Source of the DNA: Rhizobium sp. Root482
GTDB lineage: Bacteria; Pseudomonadota; Alphaproteobacteria; Rhizobiales; Rhizobiaceae
Direction of reading: 5' to 3'
DNA: 64,000 nt
Assembly (NCBI RefSeq): GCF_001426565.1
Contig: NZ_LMFA01000026.1
Coordinates: forward strand, 278,971-342,970
Shown: one piece after another, positions 21,699 through 36,424 of the stretch
Layout: each line of letters starts with the position of its first letter
How positions within the stretch are numbered: position 1 is the stretch's first letter
The notes under the pieces: model-generated
Told to the model about the DNA's origin: nothing
Databases searched by the model: none
The model's input: only the letters and a program-made list of their open reading frames with translations
Position numbers and translations under genes: made by a program

Positions 21699-22595
21699 TT
21701 ATTCTCCACCGGAGCCCGAACTGTCACGTAAAAGATTGATAATGCCGGAAAAATCACTGTCACCCCCGCCGTTCTCAACGAAGGAGCGATAAAGTTCGGC
21801 GGCTTTTGCGCCGAGCGGCGTCATGGCGCCCGCGGCGCCGGCGGCCTCCTGCGACAGAAGCAGGTCCTTCAGCATCAGCGCGCCGGCAAAGCCCGGGCGA
21901 TAATCATTGTTGGCGGGAGAGGCGGGAACAGGCCCGGGCACAGGGCAATAGGTCGTCAGCGACCAGCACTGGCCGGACGAGGCGGAAGCGACGTCGAACA
22001 GCGCTTGATGCGACAGACCGAGCTTTTCGCCGAGCACGAAGGCCTCGCCGACAGCGATCATACTGATGCCGAGGATCATGTTGTTGCAGATTTTCGCCGC
22101 CTGCCCGGCCGCCGCATCGCCGCAATGGACGATACGCTTGCCCATGGCCTGGAAAAGCGGTTCCGCCCGCAGGAAGGCATCGCGCTCGCCGCCGATCATG
22201 AAGCTCAGCGTGCCGGCGCTCGCACCACCGGTTCCCCCCGATACCGGCGCATCGAGCGAAGGGCAGTTCTTGGCGGCGGCCATGGCATGGGCCTTGCGGG
22301 CGCTATCGATATCGATGGTCGAGCAATCGACCAGCAGCGTGCCGGCCGACACCACCGCCACCAGATCCTCCCACACGGAAACCACATGCTTGCCGGCCGG
22401 CAGCATGGTGATCACCGTCTCGGCGCCATCAACCGTTTCGGCAAGCGTCTTGCAGGGCAGGACGCCGTTTTCGCGCGCCTGGTCCAGCGATTGCGGCGAA
22501 AGGTCGAAGCCTTTCACCCTGTGCCCGGCCTTGACCAGGTTTGCCGCCATGGGGCCGCCCATATGGCCGAGGCCGATGAAACCGATCGTGGTCAT
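21699..22595 (-). CDS. mmsB: 3-hydroxyisobutyrate dehydrogenase
   Basis: A 298-residue beta-hydroxyacid dehydrogenase that oxidises 3-hydroxyisobutyrate to methylmalonate semialdehyde with NAD+. The N-terminal Rossmann motif is GFIGLGHMGGPMAANLVKAG, the substrate-binding DAPVSGGTGGA follows, and the catalytic lysine lies in AGQAAKICNNMILG. The family motif GSSGQ-like SASSGQCWSL is also present. Its start overlaps the stop of the hydrolase gene by four bases (ATGA), indicating coupled expression. The following step, methylmalonate-semialdehyde dehydrogenase, is not encoded in this window. Confidence 0.93.
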   Translation of the reverse strand: MTTIGFIGLGHMGGPMAANLVKAGHRVKGFDLSPQSLDQARENGVLPCKTLAETVDGAETVITMLPAGKHVVSVWEDLVAVVSAGTLLVDCSTIDIDSARKAHAMAAAKNCPSLDAPVSGGTGGASAGTLSFMIGGERDAFLRAEPLFQAMGKRIVHCGDAAAGQAAKICNNMILGISMIAVGEAFVLGEKLGLSHQALFDVASASSGQCWSLTTYCPVPGPVPASPANNDYRPGFAGALMLKDLLLSQEAAGAAGAMTPLGAKAAELYRSFVENGGGDSDFSGIINLLRDSSGSGGE

Positions 22596-23695
22596 TCTAT
22601 TGCTTCTCCCTTGATATTGCTGAACAGCGGCTCGGCCGCCGGCCGAAAATAGGGCGCGATATCCGCCTCCGTCACCTCAGCAAGACGGGCCGGTCGCCAT
22701 TGCGGATTGCGATCCTTGTCGATCACCGCCGCACGCACGCCCTCGTAGAAATCGTGGCTGGCAAGCACGGCCACAGTCGCAGCGAATTCGCGTTCCAGGC
22801 AAGCCTCCAGCGACGGCGTCCGCCGGCCGAGATGGAGGAGACGGAGCGTGACCTTGAGGCTGAGAGGCGATTTGGCGGACAGGACGGCAAGCGTTTTCTC
22901 GGCGAAGGCGCCACCCTCGCGCTCCAGTGCCTCGAAAATCGCCTCGACGCTATCGTCTGAAAACAGCCGGTCGATTACCGCGCGCTGCGGCTTCAACGTG
23001 CCGGGCGCCGGGACCTCATGGAAGGAGCCGACAAGGGCGGATACATCCCCGGAGGAGGCATTGGTCGGAAGGTCGCGCAAGGCATCGACAAGGGCCGGCA
23101 GGCGCTGCGAGGGAACATGGAAATCGGCAAGCCCGACCGCGATCGTGTCTTCGGCCCCCAGCGGTTCGCCGGTCAGGGCCATATAGGTTCCGAGCTCGCC
23201 CGGCTGGCGGGTGAGAAACCAGGACGCGCCGATATCGGGAAAGAAGCCGATCCCGGTTTCCGGCATGGCCAGACGGGTGCGCTCGGTGACGATACGGTGG
23301 CTGCCATAGGCCGAAAGCCCCACTCCGCCGCCCATGACGATGCCATCCATGAAAACCACATAGGGCTTCACCAGCCGGCCGATCCGGGCGTTGAGGCGGT
23401 ATTCCTCGCGCCAGAAGGTTTCCGGCTCCCTGTTACCGGCCTTGCCGCCATCATGGATGGCGCGGATATCGCCGCCGGCGCACAGCCCGCGCTCGCCCTC
23501 GCCGGTCACCAGGATAGCGGCGATGCGGGGATCGGCCTCGAATTCGTCCAGCGCCGCCTCGATATCGCGCACCATCTCGAGCGTCAGACTGTTCAGCGCT
23601 TTGGGGCGGTTGAGCCGGATGCGGCCGAGCGTGCCGGCCCGCTCGATCAGCGTCTGGCTGTTGTCGGGGGAAGCGTGATCAGATGTGGAGGGCAT
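22592..23695 (-). CDS. 3-hydroxyisobutyryl-CoA hydrolase
   Basis: A 367-residue crotonase-superfamily hydrolase that releases free 3-hydroxyisobutyrate from its CoA ester in valine breakdown. [15 protein letters not shown] and [18 protein letters not shown] are the oxyanion-hole segments; [19 protein letters not shown] carries the catalytic glutamate and aspartate typical of HIBCH. A C-terminal extension (residues 260-367) distinguishes it from hydratases. ATG 23695 has a GAAGGCG Shine-Dalgarno; the TTG at 23701 is less likely. The gene overlaps the 3' end of lpdV by 17 bp. Confidence 0.93.
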   Translation of the reverse strand: MPSTSDHASPDNSQTLIERAGTLGRIRLNRPKALNSLTLEMVRDIEAALDEFEADPRIAAILVTGEGERGLCAGGDIRAIHDGGKAGNREPETFWREEYRLNARIGRLVKPYVVFMDGIVMGGGVGLSAYGSHRIVTERTRLAMPETGIGFFPDIGASWFLTRQPGELGTYMALTGEPLGAEDTIAVGLADFHVPSQRLPALVDALRDLPTNASSGDVSALVGSFHEVPAPGTLKPQRAVIDRLFSDDSVEAIFEALEREGGAFAEKTLAVLSAKSPLSLKVTLRLLHLGRRTPSLEACLEREFAATVAVLASHDFYEGVRAAVIDKDRNPQWRPARLAEVTEADIAPYFRPAAEPLFSNIKGEAIE

Positions 23696-25082
23696 GGCCA
23701 AGCGCCTTCATTGCTGCTTCCTGCAAGCCTTCGCTGCGGGTCGGATGCGCATGGACGGTGGCGGCGATATCCTCCAGCCGCGCGCCCATCTCGATCGCCA
23801 GCGCAAAGGCGCTGGAAAGTTCGGAAACACCGGCGCCGACCGCCTGCAGTCCAAGCACGAGGTTGGTGTCAGTGCGGGCAACCACCCGCACGAAGCCGTC
23901 TTCCGCCAGCATGGTCATTGCCCGACCATTGGCGCTGAACGGAAATTGTCCGATGCGGATATCGTGGCCCTGGGCACGCGCCTCGTCCGGCGACAGGCCG
24001 GCCGTGACGATCTCCGGATCGGTGAAGCACACGGCCGGAATGCAGCGCTTGTCCCAGGCGCGCTTTTTCCCGGCAACGATTTCGGCGACCATTTCACCCT
24101 GCGCCATGGCGCGGTGTGCGAGCATCGGCTCGCCGGTAATGTCGCCGATCGCATAGACCCCGCGCATCGAGGTGCGGCATTGATCGTCGATGAGCAGGAA
24201 GTGGCCGGCACGTGCCAGATCGAGCTCGTCCAGCCCCCATCCTTCGGTCCGCGGCTTGCGGCCGACGGTGACGAGGACCTTGTCGGCAGGCAGGCTCTGT
24301 TCCTTACCGTCGACGGTCTCGATCACAAGCGCGCCGCCATCGCCCGAAAGCCCTTTCGCCTTGGCTTCGGTCAGCACCCGCACGCCAAGTTCTCCAAGCC
24401 GTTTGGAAACCGGCCTCACCAGGTCCGCATCATATTGTGGCAGGATCTGCCGGGCCGCTTCGACGACCGTCACGGCCGAACCCATCTTGGCAAAGGCCGT
24501 TCCAAGCTCGAGCCCGATATAGCCGCCGCCGACGACGACCAGCTTTTGCGGCACGGCCGGCAGCGACAGTGCCTCCGTCGAGGAGATCACCGGACCGCCG
24601 AAGGGCAGCGACGGCAGTTCCACCGGTTGCGAGCCGGTGGCGATGACCACCGCTTCGGCGCGGATGACCTGCATTCCGGTCTCGGTCTCCACCTCCACCG
24701 TCTTGCCGTCGCGGAATTTGGCGCGGCCATGGACGATCTTGACCTTCGCCTTGCGCAACAGCCCGAGCACGCCGCTGTTGAGGCGGCCGACAATGCCGTC
24801 CTTCCAGGCGACCGTTGCCGCAAGGTTGAGTTTCGGGGCCTCCACGCTGATGCCGAGCGGGCTCTCGCCGCCGGCCATATGCCGGACCTTTTCGAATTCC
24901 TCGGCCGCATGGATCAGCGCCTTGGAGGGAATACAGCCGATATTGAGGCAGGTGCCGCCGGCCTTCACCGCCTCCACGATGACGGTATCGACACCGAGCT
25001 GGCCGGCGCGGATGGCGCAGATATAACCGCCGGGGCCGGCACCGATGACGAGAAGCTTGCAGACGATCTCTTTCATGGACAT
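23679..25082 (-). CDS. lpdV: Dihydrolipoyl dehydrogenase (E3) of the branched-chain complex
   Basis: A 467-residue flavoprotein that reoxidises the dihydrolipoyl arm of E2 with NAD+. FAD motif [15 protein letters not shown], the redox disulphide in [15 protein letters not shown] motif [12 protein letters not shown], and the C-terminal catalytic [12 protein letters not shown] are all present. The gene begins inside the last codons of bkdB (TGATG overlap, GAAGG Shine-Dalgarno), so it is dedicated to this complex and separate from the pyruvate/2-oxoglutarate E3. A start two codons later at 25076 is also possible. Confidence 0.95.
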   Translation of the reverse strand: MSMKEIVCKLLVIGAGPGGYICAIRAGQLGVDTVIVEAVKAGGTCLNIGCIPSKALIHAAEEFEKVRHMAGGESPLGISVEAPKLNLAATVAWKDGIVGRLNSGVLGLLRKAKVKIVHGRAKFRDGKTVEVETETGMQVIRAEAVVIATGSQPVELPSLPFGGPVISSTEALSLPAVPQKLVVVGGGYIGLELGTAFAKMGSAVTVVEAARQILPQYDADLVRPVSKRLGELGVRVLTEAKAKGLSGDGGALVIETVDGKEQSLPADKVLVTVGRKPRTEGWGLDELDLARAGHFLLIDDQCRTSMRGVYAIGDITGEPMLAHRAMAQGEMVAEIVAGKKRAWDKRCIPAVCFTDPEIVTAGLSPDEARAQGHDIRIGQFPFSANGRAMTMLAEDGFVRVVARTDTNLVLGLQAVGAGVSELSSAFALAIEMGARLEDIAATVHAHPTRSEGLQEAAMKALGHALHI

Positions 25083-26428
25083 CAGCCTTCGATGAAAATC
25101 AATGCGGGGGTTTCGAGCAGCGTCCTGATCCGCTGGACGAAACTCGCCGCGTCCCATCCGTCCACCACCCGGTGGTCGAAACTCGACGACAGGTTCATGA
25201 TCTTGCGCGGAATGAACTGAACGCCGTCCCAGACCGGGCGCGTCATGATCTTGTTGACCCCGACGATCGCCACCTCCGGATGATTGATGATCGGCGTGGT
25301 GACGATGCCGCCCATGGCCCCGAGCGAGGTGATGGTGATGGTCGAGCCGGAAAGCTCTTCGCGCAGTGCCGTGCCGGTGCGCGCCGCTTCCGCAAGCCGG
25401 ATCAGCTCGGAGGCGCAATCCCAGACGCCGCGACTTTCCGCATGCCGCACGACGGGAACCGTCAGCCCCGCCGGCGTCTGCGTGGCAATGCCGATATGCA
25501 CGGCGCCATGGCGGGTGATGATCCCGGCATTGTCGTCGAAGGTGGCGTTGACACCCGGCTGTTCCGAAATCGTCTTCACCAGTGCCCGCATCAGGAAGGG
25601 CAGGATCGTCAGCTTCGGCTGCTCGGGCTTGCGGGCGCGGTTCATCGCGGCGCGCAGGTCTTCCAGATCCGAGACGTCGATTTCCTCGACATAGGTGATG
25701 TGCGGAATGCGCGAGGTGGCGATCGACATCTTCTCGGCGATGCGGCGGCGCAGGCCCGTGACCTTGATCTCCTCGACGCTGGTGTTCCTGGCAAGGCCCG
25801 CCGGGGCGGCCGGTTGCGAGCCGCGTGCAATGAAAAGATCGAGGTCGTCATGGGTGATACGGCCGGCCGGGCCGGTGCCGGAGACCTGGCGCAGGTCGAT
25901 GCCGCCATCCTGCGCCCGAAGCCGGACGGCCGGCGAGGCCAGCGGCTTGGCAAGTGCGTCGGGTGCGGCTCGGTTTACCTTCTCCCCGCTGGGGAGAAGG
26001 GGCCCGAAGGGCGGATGAGGGGGTGTCTTCGCCTGCTCCGAGCCAACCGCCCCCCTCATCCGACCCTGCGAGCCACCTTCTCCCCGCTGGAAAGAAGGGG
26101 AAGAAGCCGTCACTGTTTCCGTCGTCGTAACCGCATCCGATGCACCGCCCTCGCCTGCCTCGTCACTTAGCGTGTCTCCGCCCTCGCCGGCGATCCCGAT
26201 GCGCACTAGCGGCGCCTTGACGGCGACGATATCGCCGATTTCTGCACCGAGCCAAAGAACGGTTCCGGTCACAGGTGAGGGAATTTCGACCGTCGCCTTG
26301 TCAGTCATCACGGCAGCCAGGATCATGTCCTCGCGCACGGGATCGCCGACCTTACAGTGCCATTCCACAAGCTCGGCTTCCGCCACGCCTTCGCCGACAT
26401 CCGGCATCTTGATGGTGAATTCACCCAT
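25082..26428 (-). CDS. bkdB: Branched-chain keto-acid dehydrogenase E2 (lipoamide acyltransferase) with repeat-encoded linker
   Basis: A 448-residue E2 core subunit. Residues 1-80 are one lipoyl domain (lipoylated lysine K44 in MTDKATVEI); about 164-200 is the E3/E1-binding domain ([29 protein letters not shown]); 225-448 is the acyltransferase domain with the catalytic [15 protein letters not shown]. It transfers branched acyl groups to CoA. Residues about 110-151 ([17 protein letters not shown] onward) are encoded by a palindromic repeat also found between hutH and hutG; the element keeps frame and carries no stop, lengthening the flexible linker. The ATG at 26428 follows a GGAGG Shine-Dalgarno placed at the end of the E1-beta gene. 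Confidence 0.95.
   Translation of the reverse strand: MGEFTIKMPDVGEGVAEAELVEWHCKVGDPVREDMILAAVMTDKATVEIPSPVTGTVLWLGAEIGDIVAVKAPLVRIGIAGEGGDTLSDEAGEGGASDAVTTTETVTASSPSFQRGEGGSQGRMRGAVGSEQAKTPPHPPFGPLLPSGEKVNRAAPDALAKPLASPAVRLRAQDGGIDLRQVSGTGPAGRITHDDLDLFIARGSQPAAPAGLARNTSVEEIKVTGLRRRIAEKMSIATSRIPHITYVEEIDVSDLEDLRAAMNRARKPEQPKLTILPFLMRALVKTISEQPGVNATFDDNAGIITRHGAVHIGIATQTPAGLTVPVVRHAESRGVWDCASELIRLAEAARTGTALREELSGSTITITSLGAMGGIVTTPIINHPEVAIVGVNKIMTRPVWDGVQFIPRKIMNLSSSFDHRVVDGWDAASFVQRIRTLLETPALIFIEG
25977..26102. repeat. Palindromic mosaic repeat, copy 2, inside the bkdB coding frame
   Basis: About 126 bp with the same order of blocks as 9228-9363: CCTTCTCCCCGCTGGGGAGAA at 25978-25998, GGATGAGGGGG at 26013-26023, CTCCGAGCCA at 26036-26045, CCCCCCTCATCC at 26050-26061 and GCCACCTTCTCCCCGCTGG at 26072-26090. 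The second terminal palindrome is partly degraded (GGAAAGAAGG). It is read through on the minus strand as about 42 codons of the E2 linker without a stop. Confidence 0.85.
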
Positions 26429-26430
26429 GG

Positions 26431-27444
26431 TCAGGCCTCCATCACTTCGGCAAGCGCCCGCCCGACGCGGCCGGGCCCGGGGAAGTAATCCCATTCCTGT
26501 GCATGCGGATAGGGCGTGTCCCAGCCCGCTACCCGCACGATCGGCGCTTCCAGATGATAGAAGCAATGTTCCTGCACCAGCGCCGCCACTTCACCGCCGA
26601 AGCCGGAGGTCAGCGTTGCCTCGTGCACGACCACGCAGCGCCCGGTCTTCATCACCGATTGCAGGATCGTATCGAGATCGAGCGGCAACAGGCTGCGCAG
26701 GTCGATCACCTCGGCGTCGATGCCGGTTTCCTCCACCGCCGCCAGAGCGACGTGAACCATGGTTCCATAGGCGACCACGGTGACCGCCGAACCTTGCCGC
26801 CGGATTTCCGCCTTGCCGATGGGGATGGCGTAATGGCCCTCGGGCACCTCGCCCAGTTCATGTTTCGACCAGGGCGTCACCGGCCGGTCGTGATGGCCGT
26901 CGAAAGGGCCGTTATAGAGGCGCTTGGGCTCGAGGAACATCACCGGATCGGGGTCCTCGATGGCCGAAATCAACAGGCCCTTGGCGTCATAGGGGTTTGA
27001 TGGAACAACAACTTTCAGGCCGCAGACATGGGTGAACAGCGCCTCCGGGCTCTGGCTGTGCGTCTGGCCGCCGAAAATGCCGCCGCCGGTGGGCATGCGC
27101 AGCACGATCGGGCAGGTGAAATCGCCGTTCGAGCGGTAGCGGATGCGGGCCGCTTCCTGGGTGATCTGGTCATAGGCCGGGTACATATAATCGGCAAACT
27201 GGATTTCGACGCAGGGTTTCAGCCCATAGGCCGCCATGCCGATCGCCGTGCCGACAATGCCGCTCTCGCTGATCGGCGCATCGAAACAACGCGTCTTGCC
27301 ATATTTCGCCTGCAGCCCCTGCGTACAGCGGAAGACGCCGCCGAAATAGCCGACATCCTCGCCGAACACCACCACGTTGTCGTCGCGCTCCATGGACACG
27401 TCCATGGCGCTGCGCACGGCCTCGATCATCGTCATTCTGGCCAT
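26431..27444 (-). CDS. bkdA2: Branched-chain 2-oxoacid dehydrogenase E1 beta subunit
   Basis: A 337-residue transketolase-fold E1 beta chain (MTMIEAVRSAMDVSMERDDNVV start, in part). It carries the conserved GEDVGYFGGVFRCTQGL, the potassium/TPP-contact region FADYMYPAYDQI, and a C-terminal transketolase domain (VVVHEATLTSGFGGEVAALVQE). It combines with E1 alpha to decarboxylate the keto acids of valine, isoleucine and leucine. An ATG at 27444 was chosen over upstream in-frame starts since it lies two bases after the E1-alpha stop with AGGG as Shine-Dalgarno. Confidence 0.95.
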   Translation of the reverse strand: MARMTMIEAVRSAMDVSMERDDNVVVFGEDVGYFGGVFRCTQGLQAKYGKTRCFDAPISESGIVGTAIGMAAYGLKPCVEIQFADYMYPAYDQITQEAARIRYRSNGDFTCPIVLRMPTGGGIFGGQTHSQSPEALFTHVCGLKVVVPSNPYDAKGLLISAIEDPDPVMFLEPKRLYNGPFDGHHDRPVTPWSKHELGEVPEGHYAIPIGKAEIRRQGSAVTVVAYGTMVHVALAAVEETGIDAEVIDLRSLLPLDLDTILQSVMKTGRCVVVHEATLTSGFGGEVAALVQEHCFYHLEAPIVRVAGWDTPYPHAQEWDYFPGPGRVGRALAEVMEA

Positions 27445-27445
27445 G

Positions 27446-29870
<2,425 letters not shown>

Positions 29871-29892
29871 GCCTCTGTTCCCTCCGCGCCGC

Positions 29893-31080
29893 TCAATGGC
29901 GCTCGACGGCAATGGCGGTCGCCTCGCCGCCGCCGATGCACAAACTCGCCATGCCGCGCTTCAACCCGTAACGCTCAAGCGCCGAAAGCAGCGTGACGAT
30001 GACGCGGGCGCCGGATGCACCGATCGGATGGCCAAGCGCGCAGGCGCCGCCATGAACATTCACCTTGTCATGCGGCAGATCAAGGTCGCGCATCGCCGCC
30101 ATGGCGACGACGGCGAAGGCCTCGTTGATCTCGAACAGATCGACATCCGCAAGGTTCCAGCCGGTGCGTTCGCTCAACCTGTTCAGCGCGCCGATCGGCG
30201 CAGTCGCAAACAGATTGGGCGCCTGCGCATGGGTGGCATGGCCAATGATAGTGGCGAACGGCGAAAGGCCTTGCTTCTCGGCCTGCGAGCGGCGCATCAC
30301 CACCAGGGCCGCAGCACCGTCCGAAATCGACGAGGAGTTGGCCGCCGTCACCGTGCCGCCATCGCGGAAGGCGGGCTTCAGGGTCGGGATTTTATCCGGC
30401 CTTGCCCGGCCCGGCTGCTCGTCTCGGGTGACAGTCTGCTCGGCCTTGCCGGCCTTGACCGTAACCGGCGTGATCTCGATATCGAAACAGCCGCCGTCGA
30501 TCGCCTTTTGCGCGCGGGTCAGCGAGGCAATCGCATACTCGTCCTGTGCCTGCCGGGTAAACTGGTAGGCTTCGGCGCAGTCCTCGGCAAACGTGCCCAT
30601 CAGCCGCCCCTTGTCATAGGCATCCTCCAGCCCGTCGAGGAACATGTGGTCGATGACGCGCCCATGGCCAAGCCGGTAGCCCCCGCGGGCGCGATCCAGC
30701 AGATAGGGCGCATTGGTCATGCTTTCCATGCCGCCGGCAACCGCGATCTCGGCGCTGCCGGCCAAGAGCAGATCATGGGCAAGCATCACCGCCTTCATGC
30801 CCGAACCGCACATCTTGTTGACCGTGGAGGCGCCGGCAGCAAAGGGAAGACCGGCGCCAATGGCCGCCTGGCGGGCGGGCGCCTGGCCCTGGCCGGCCGA
30901 GAGCACGCAGCCGAAAACCACCTCGTCCACCATGTCCGGTGCGAGCCCTGCCCGTTCCAGCGCGGCACGGATGGCGGCCGCGCCCAATTCCGGCGCCGTT
31001 GCCTGGGCGAGGTCTCCCTGGAAACCGCCAATGGCAGTGCGGGCGGAGCCGACGATGACGATCGGATCATCCAGTCTCAT
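29893..31080 (-). CDS. Acetyl-CoA acyltransferase (thiolase)
   Basis: A 395-residue thiolase with nucleophilic C91 ([10 protein letters not shown]), the NEAFAVV motif, H351 ([10 protein letters not shown]) and C381 (CIGGGEATA). All catalytic residues are present. In the isoleucine branch it would split 2-methylacetoacetyl-CoA into acetyl-CoA and propionyl-CoA, though it might also act on acetoacetyl-CoA. It sits 28 bp after the HSD10-like gene and 22 bp before the acyl-CoA dehydrogenase gene. Confidence 0.93.
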   Translation of the reverse strand: MRLDDPIVIVGSARTAIGGFQGDLAQATAPELGAAAIRAALERAGLAPDMVDEVVFGCVLSAGQGQAPARQAAIGAGLPFAAGASTVNKMCGSGMKAVMLAHDLLLAGSAEIAVAGGMESMTNAPYLLDRARGGYRLGHGRVIDHMFLDGLEDAYDKGRLMGTFAEDCAEAYQFTRQAQDEYAIASLTRAQKAIDGGCFDIEITPVTVKAGKAEQTVTRDEQPGRARPDKIPTLKPAFRDGGTVTAANSSSISDGAAALVVMRRSQAEKQGLSPFATIIGHATHAQAPNLFATAPIGALNRLSERTGWNLADVDLFEINEAFAVVAMAAMRDLDLPHDKVNVHGGACALGHPIGASGARVIVTLLSALERYGLKRGMASLCIGGGEATAIAVERH

Positions 31081-31108
31081 TTCACTCTCCGGAGTTCGAG
31101 TTTCAGGA

Positions 31109-31876
31109 TCAACGCGGCGCCATGCGCAGGGCGCCGTCGAGACGGATCACTTCGCCGTTCAGCATGCTGTTCTCGCAGATATGGCGCACCAGCGCGGCAT
31201 ATTCCACCGGCCGCCCCAGCCGCGGAGGGAAGGGCACGCTCTTGCCGAGCGCATCCTGCACCTCCTGCGGCATGCCCGCCATCATCGGCGTTTCGAAAAT
31301 ACCGGGCGCGATGGAGACGACGCGGATACCGAAGCGCGCGAGTTCGCGGGCGATCGGCAGCGTCATGCCGACAATCCCGCCCTTCGAGGCCGAATAGGCC
31401 GCCTGGCCGATCTGTCCGTCGAAGGCGGCGACCGAAGCCGTATTGATGAAGACGCCGCGCTCGCCCTCACCGTCCGGTGCTTCCTTCTGCATGAGAGAGG
31501 CCGCAAGCCGGATCATGTTGAAGGTGCCGATGAGGTTGATGCCGACGGCCCTTGCAAAGCTGTCCAGCCGGTGCGGCCCATCACGCCCGAGTATCTTTTC
31601 GCCCGGCGCGACACCGGCGCAATTCACCAGGCCGTGCAGATGGCCGAAACTCTCGACGGCAGCATCGACCGCAGCCTTGCCGTCGGCTTCGCTGGTGACA
31701 TCTGTGCGCAGGAAACGGGCGCTTGCACCCAGTTCGCCGGCCGTTCTTTCGCCGGCCTCCACATTCACATCCGCGAGGATGACCCGCGCGCCGGCCTCCA
31801 CCAGCATGCGGGCGGTCGCGGCGCCGAGGCCGGAGCCGCCGCCCGTGACCACGAAGACCTTGCCTGCGATCAGCAT
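31109..31876 (-). CDS. 3-hydroxy-2-methylbutyryl-CoA dehydrogenase (HSD10-like SDR)
   Basis: A 255-residue short-chain dehydrogenase of the HSD17B10/type II 3-hydroxyacyl-CoA dehydrogenase group: TGGGSGLG at residues 11-18, an aspartate (ILADVN) indicating NAD+, [38 protein letters not shown] and the lid [19 protein letters not shown]. That set is diagnostic of enzymes acting on short branched 3-hydroxyacyl-CoA. It is the first gene of the leftward cluster, with a TTGGAGCG Shine-Dalgarno, and faces the AraC regulator across 197 bp. Confidence 0.92.
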   Translation of the reverse strand: MLIAGKVFVVTGGGSGLGAATARMLVEAGARVILADVNVEAGERTAGELGASARFLRTDVTSEADGKAAVDAAVESFGHLHGLVNCAGVAPGEKILGRDGPHRLDSFARAVGINLIGTFNMIRLAASLMQKEAPDGEGERGVFINTASVAAFDGQIGQAAYSASKGGIVGMTLPIARELARFGIRVVSIAPGIFETPMMAGMPQEVQDALGKSVPFPPRLGRPVEYAALVRHICENSMLNGEVIRLDGALRMAPR

Positions 31877-32073
31877 GGAATCGCTCCAATACGCCGGGCA
31901 ACCGTCCAATCTGGTTTCCGATCCGTCATGCAGTCCTCCCCTGCCACGTTTCAGCGATGGCGCCGGCTTTTTGGCCGCGCCGTCTTGCCGGACTGTATGC
32001 CGGCGCGATATTGCAAGCGATGACCTGATTGTCCGGAACATTCGGCCGCTTTTGCCACAACAGGGAGACCTCG

Positions 32074-33084
32074 ATGACCGAAACGGATCGGCGCATGATT
32101 TCGCCCTCCTTCGTCGAGGAGGCGCTCGACTGCCTGCGCCGACGTGGCAGGCCGACCACACCGCTGCTTGCAAGGCTTGGCCTGCCGCCGGTGGTGGACA
32201 GCCCCGTTTCGGCGGAGGCCTATGGCGCCCTTTGGCTGGCCATCGCAGCCGAAGTCGATGACGAATTCTTCGGCATGGGCGGCCGGCCGATGCGGCGCGG
32301 CAGTTTCACCCTTTTGTGCCACTGCGTGCTGCATGCCGGAACCCTGGAGCAGGCGCTTCGCCGGGCGCTGCGCTTTCTCGACGTGGTGCTCGAAGACCCG
32401 AGCGGCACGCTCGTCATCCGCGACGGACTTGCCCAGATCGTGTTGACGGACAAAGGCGAGGCCCGCTCTGCCTTCGCCTACCGAACCTATTGGATCCTGC
32501 TGCACGGCATTACCTGCTGGCTGGTCGGGCGGCGCATCCCCATCCGCATGGTAGATTTCCGCTGCGCCGAACCGCAGCAGGGCGCCGACTATCGGCTGTT
32601 CTTCGGCGCACCGGTGCGGTTTTCACAAACCGTCAGCCGCCTTGCCTTCGATGCCGCGCTGCTGAAACTGCCGGTCGTGCGCAGCGAGCAGGCCCTGAAG
32701 CAGTTTTTGCGCGCAGCACCCGCCAATATTCTCGTGCGCTACCGCTACGACGCGGGACTGGCGGCCGGCGTGCGCAAACGGTTGCGCCAGACGTCGCCCT
32801 CGGCCTGGTCCGGCTTTGGCGAACTGGCGGCTCAGATGCGCATGTCGCCCTCGACGCTTCGCCACCGCCTGCAGGGCGAAGGCCAGAGCTATGCGGAGAT
32901 CAAGGACGAAATCCGCCGCGATCTCGCCATAGACATGCTTCTCAACAGCAAAAGCAGCGTTGGCGAGATCGCGGCACAGCTCGGCTTTTCCGAACCCAGC
33001 GCCTTTTTTCGCGCCTTCCGCAAATGGACCTCCACCAGTCCCGGCGGCTTCCGGCGCAATCCCGGTGCCTTCGCCGGCCCTTGA
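32074..33084 (+). CDS. AraC-family regulator (arabinose-binding-like N domain), probable activator of the branched-chain cluster
   Basis: A 336-residue regulator with an N-terminal Arabinose_bd-like domain (PF12625 type, as in OruR/ArgR-like proteins; residues about 20-200) and a C-terminal AraC double helix-turn-helix ([33 protein letters not shown], in part, then [25 protein letters not shown]). The Shine-Dalgarno is AGGGAGA. Its divergence from the whole valine/isoleucine gene block suggests local control, probably activation by a pathway acid or acyl-CoA; that is inferred. The intergenic 197 bp show no unambiguous direct repeats for binding. Confidence 0.85.
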   Translation: MTETDRRMISPSFVEEALDCLRRRGRPTTPLLARLGLPPVVDSPVSAEAYGALWLAIAAEVDDEFFGMGGRPMRRGSFTLLCHCVLHAGTLEQALRRALRFLDVVLEDPSGTLVIRDGLAQIVLTDKGEARSAFAYRTYWILLHGITCWLVGRRIPIRMVDFRCAEPQQGADYRLFFGAPVRFSQTVSRLAFDAALLKLPVVRSEQALKQFLRAAPANILVRYRYDAGLAAGVRKRLRQTSPSAWSGFGELAAQMRMSPSTLRHRLQGEGQSYAEIKDEIRRDLAIDMLLNSKSSVGEIAAQLGFSEPSAFFRAFRKWTSTSPGGFRRNPGAFAGP

Positions 33085-33119
33085 CGGGAGGCTTCGATCC
33101 ATGCCTTACTTGCCGCATT

Positions 33120-33240
33120 CACCAGGGGGGTCCCGACAAGGGGCTGAGAGTCTGCTGGGGTGAAACGCGGCCTTGCCGCCTTCATTCAGCGCAGTGACCC
33201 GTTGAACCTGATCCAGTTCATACTGGCGTAGGGACGGTGC
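33120..33240 (+). ncRNA. TPP (THI-box) riboswitch upstream of thiC
   Basis: The conserved THI-box blocks are present in order: GGGGCTGAGAG (33140-33150) and ACCCGTTGAACCTGATCCAG (33197-33216), then CATACTGGCGTAGGGA (33219-33234). These form the two sensor arms that bind thiamine pyrophosphate. The 104 bp to the thiC ATG leave room for an expression platform; a T-poor terminator is not evident, so control of translation initiation is more likely. A weak -35-like TTGACG (33081-33086) overlaps the end of the AraC gene. Confidence 0.95.
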
Positions 33241-33311
33241 AAGCGCTGCGGCAGCTCGGATTCCTTTCCCGGATTCGCGTCAGCGTCTTTTCATCATTCC
33301 GGCTCTGATGA

Positions 33312-35180
<1,869 letters not shown>

Positions 35181-35182
35181 CC

Positions 35183-36229
35183 ATGCGCGTCCTGATCAAG
35201 GGGGCCGGCGTCGCCGGCCTCACGCTTGCCCATGAACTGGCCGCGCGAGGCGTCGAAGTCGAGGTGGCGGAAACCGCAGCCGGCCCCGGTGGTGGTGCGT
35301 CCTGGTTTGCCGGCGGCATGCTGGCGCCTTGGTGCGAGGCGGAAAGCGCGCCGGAGACCGTCGTGACGCTCGGGCGCGGCGCGGCCGGCTGGTGGGATAG
35401 CGCCCTGCCCGGCCATGTCGTCAGGAACGGCACGCTGGTGGTGGCGCCACCCCGCGATACGGCGGAGCTTTCCCGCTTTGCGACCCGCACGACCGGCTTC
35501 AAATGGCTTGAGGCAGACGACATCGCTGCTCTTGAGCCGGCACTTGCCGAACGTTTTCGCAAAGCGCTGTTCTTCCGAGGCGAGGCCCATCTCGACCCGC
35601 GCCGCGCCATGGCATCGCTCAACGCAAAACTGACGGCGATGGGCGTCCGATTCCATTTCGGCGCGGATGCCGACCATCCCCGCAGCGGCTTCGATCATGT
35701 GGTCGATTGCACCGGTGCAAGCGCGATCGGCCGGACGCCGGAACTGCGCGGCGTGCGCGGCGAAATGCTGGTGCTGGAAACGGCGGAAATAGCCCTGTCG
35801 CGGCCGGTCCGGCTGCTGCATCCGCGCATCCCGCTTTATATCGTGCCGCGCGGCGATAACCGCTTCACGATCGGTGCGACCATGATCGAGAGTGACGACC
35901 CCGGCCCGATCAGCGCCCGTTCGCTCATGGAACTTCTGAATGCCGCCTATGCGCTGCACCCGGCCTTCGGCGAGGCAAGACTGGTCGAGACCGGCGCCGG
36001 CGTGCGCCCCGCCTATCCCGACAATCTGCCGCGCTGGACGAGAGACCGAGACATCGTTCGGCTCAACGGCTTCTACCGGCACGGCTTCCTGCTTGCGCCG
36101 TCCCTTGCCGGCGCGCTCGCGGCCGAGATCAACGGCGCGCAGCTCGACAATTCCGAGACATCTCCGCCCCGCCCCTACCCGGCCTGGGCAAACCCCGATC
36201 AACCATTGCAAATCAGAGCAAGCCGATGA
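35183..36229 (+). CDS. thiO: Glycine oxidase ThiO
   Basis: A flavoprotein of about 348 residues of the DAO family, with FAD motif IKGAGVAGLTLAHELAARG at the N-terminus and the C-terminal GFYRHGFLLAPSLAGALA. It oxidises glycine to the imine needed for thiazole formation in aerobic bacteria. The GGAGA Shine-Dalgarno (35172-35176) is best spaced for ATG 35183; ATG 35177, which overlaps the thiC stop, is an alternative. Its stop overlaps thiS as ATGA. Position between thiC and thiS fixes the function more firmly than sequence alone. Confidence 0.92.
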   Translation: MRVLIKGAGVAGLTLAHELAARGVEVEVAETAAGPGGGASWFAGGMLAPWCEAESAPETVVTLGRGAAGWWDSALPGHVVRNGTLVVAPPRDTAELSRFATRTTGFKWLEADDIAALEPALAERFRKALFFRGEAHLDPRRAMASLNAKLTAMGVRFHFGADADHPRSGFDHVVDCTGASAIGRTPELRGVRGEMLVLETAEIALSRPVRLLHPRIPLYIVPRGDNRFTIGATMIESDDPGPISARSLMELLNAAYALHPAFGEARLVETGAGVRPAYPDNLPRWTRDRDIVRLNGFYRHGFLLAPSLAGALAAEINGAQLDNSETSPPRPYPAWANPDQPLQIRASR

Positions 36230-36423
36230 AACTGACGATCAACGGCGAAGATCATCAAACCGAGATCGCGGTCCTGTCCGATCTCCTCGTCTGGCTGGAC
36301 TACGAGGGCGACTGGCTGGCGACGGCGGTCAATGGCGAACTGGTGCACCGCGAGGATCGCCTGGGCTTTGCCCTCAACGACCGCGACCGCATCGAAATCC
36401 TCTCGCCGATGCAGGGAGGTTGA
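36226..36423 (+). CDS. thiS: Sulfur carrier protein ThiS
   Basis: A 65-residue ubiquitin-like protein ending in the required GG (SPMQGG), whose C-terminus becomes a thiocarboxylate that donates sulfur to ThiG. The [13 protein letters not shown] segment matches family members (VAVNxxxVxR). It overlaps thiO by four bases and thiG starts two bases after its stop. The adenylating enzyme ThiF is not in this window. Confidence 0.95.
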   Translation: MKLTINGEDHQTEIAVLSDLLVWLDYEGDWLATAVNGELVHREDRLGFALNDRDRIEILSPMQGG

Positions 36424-36424
36424 G

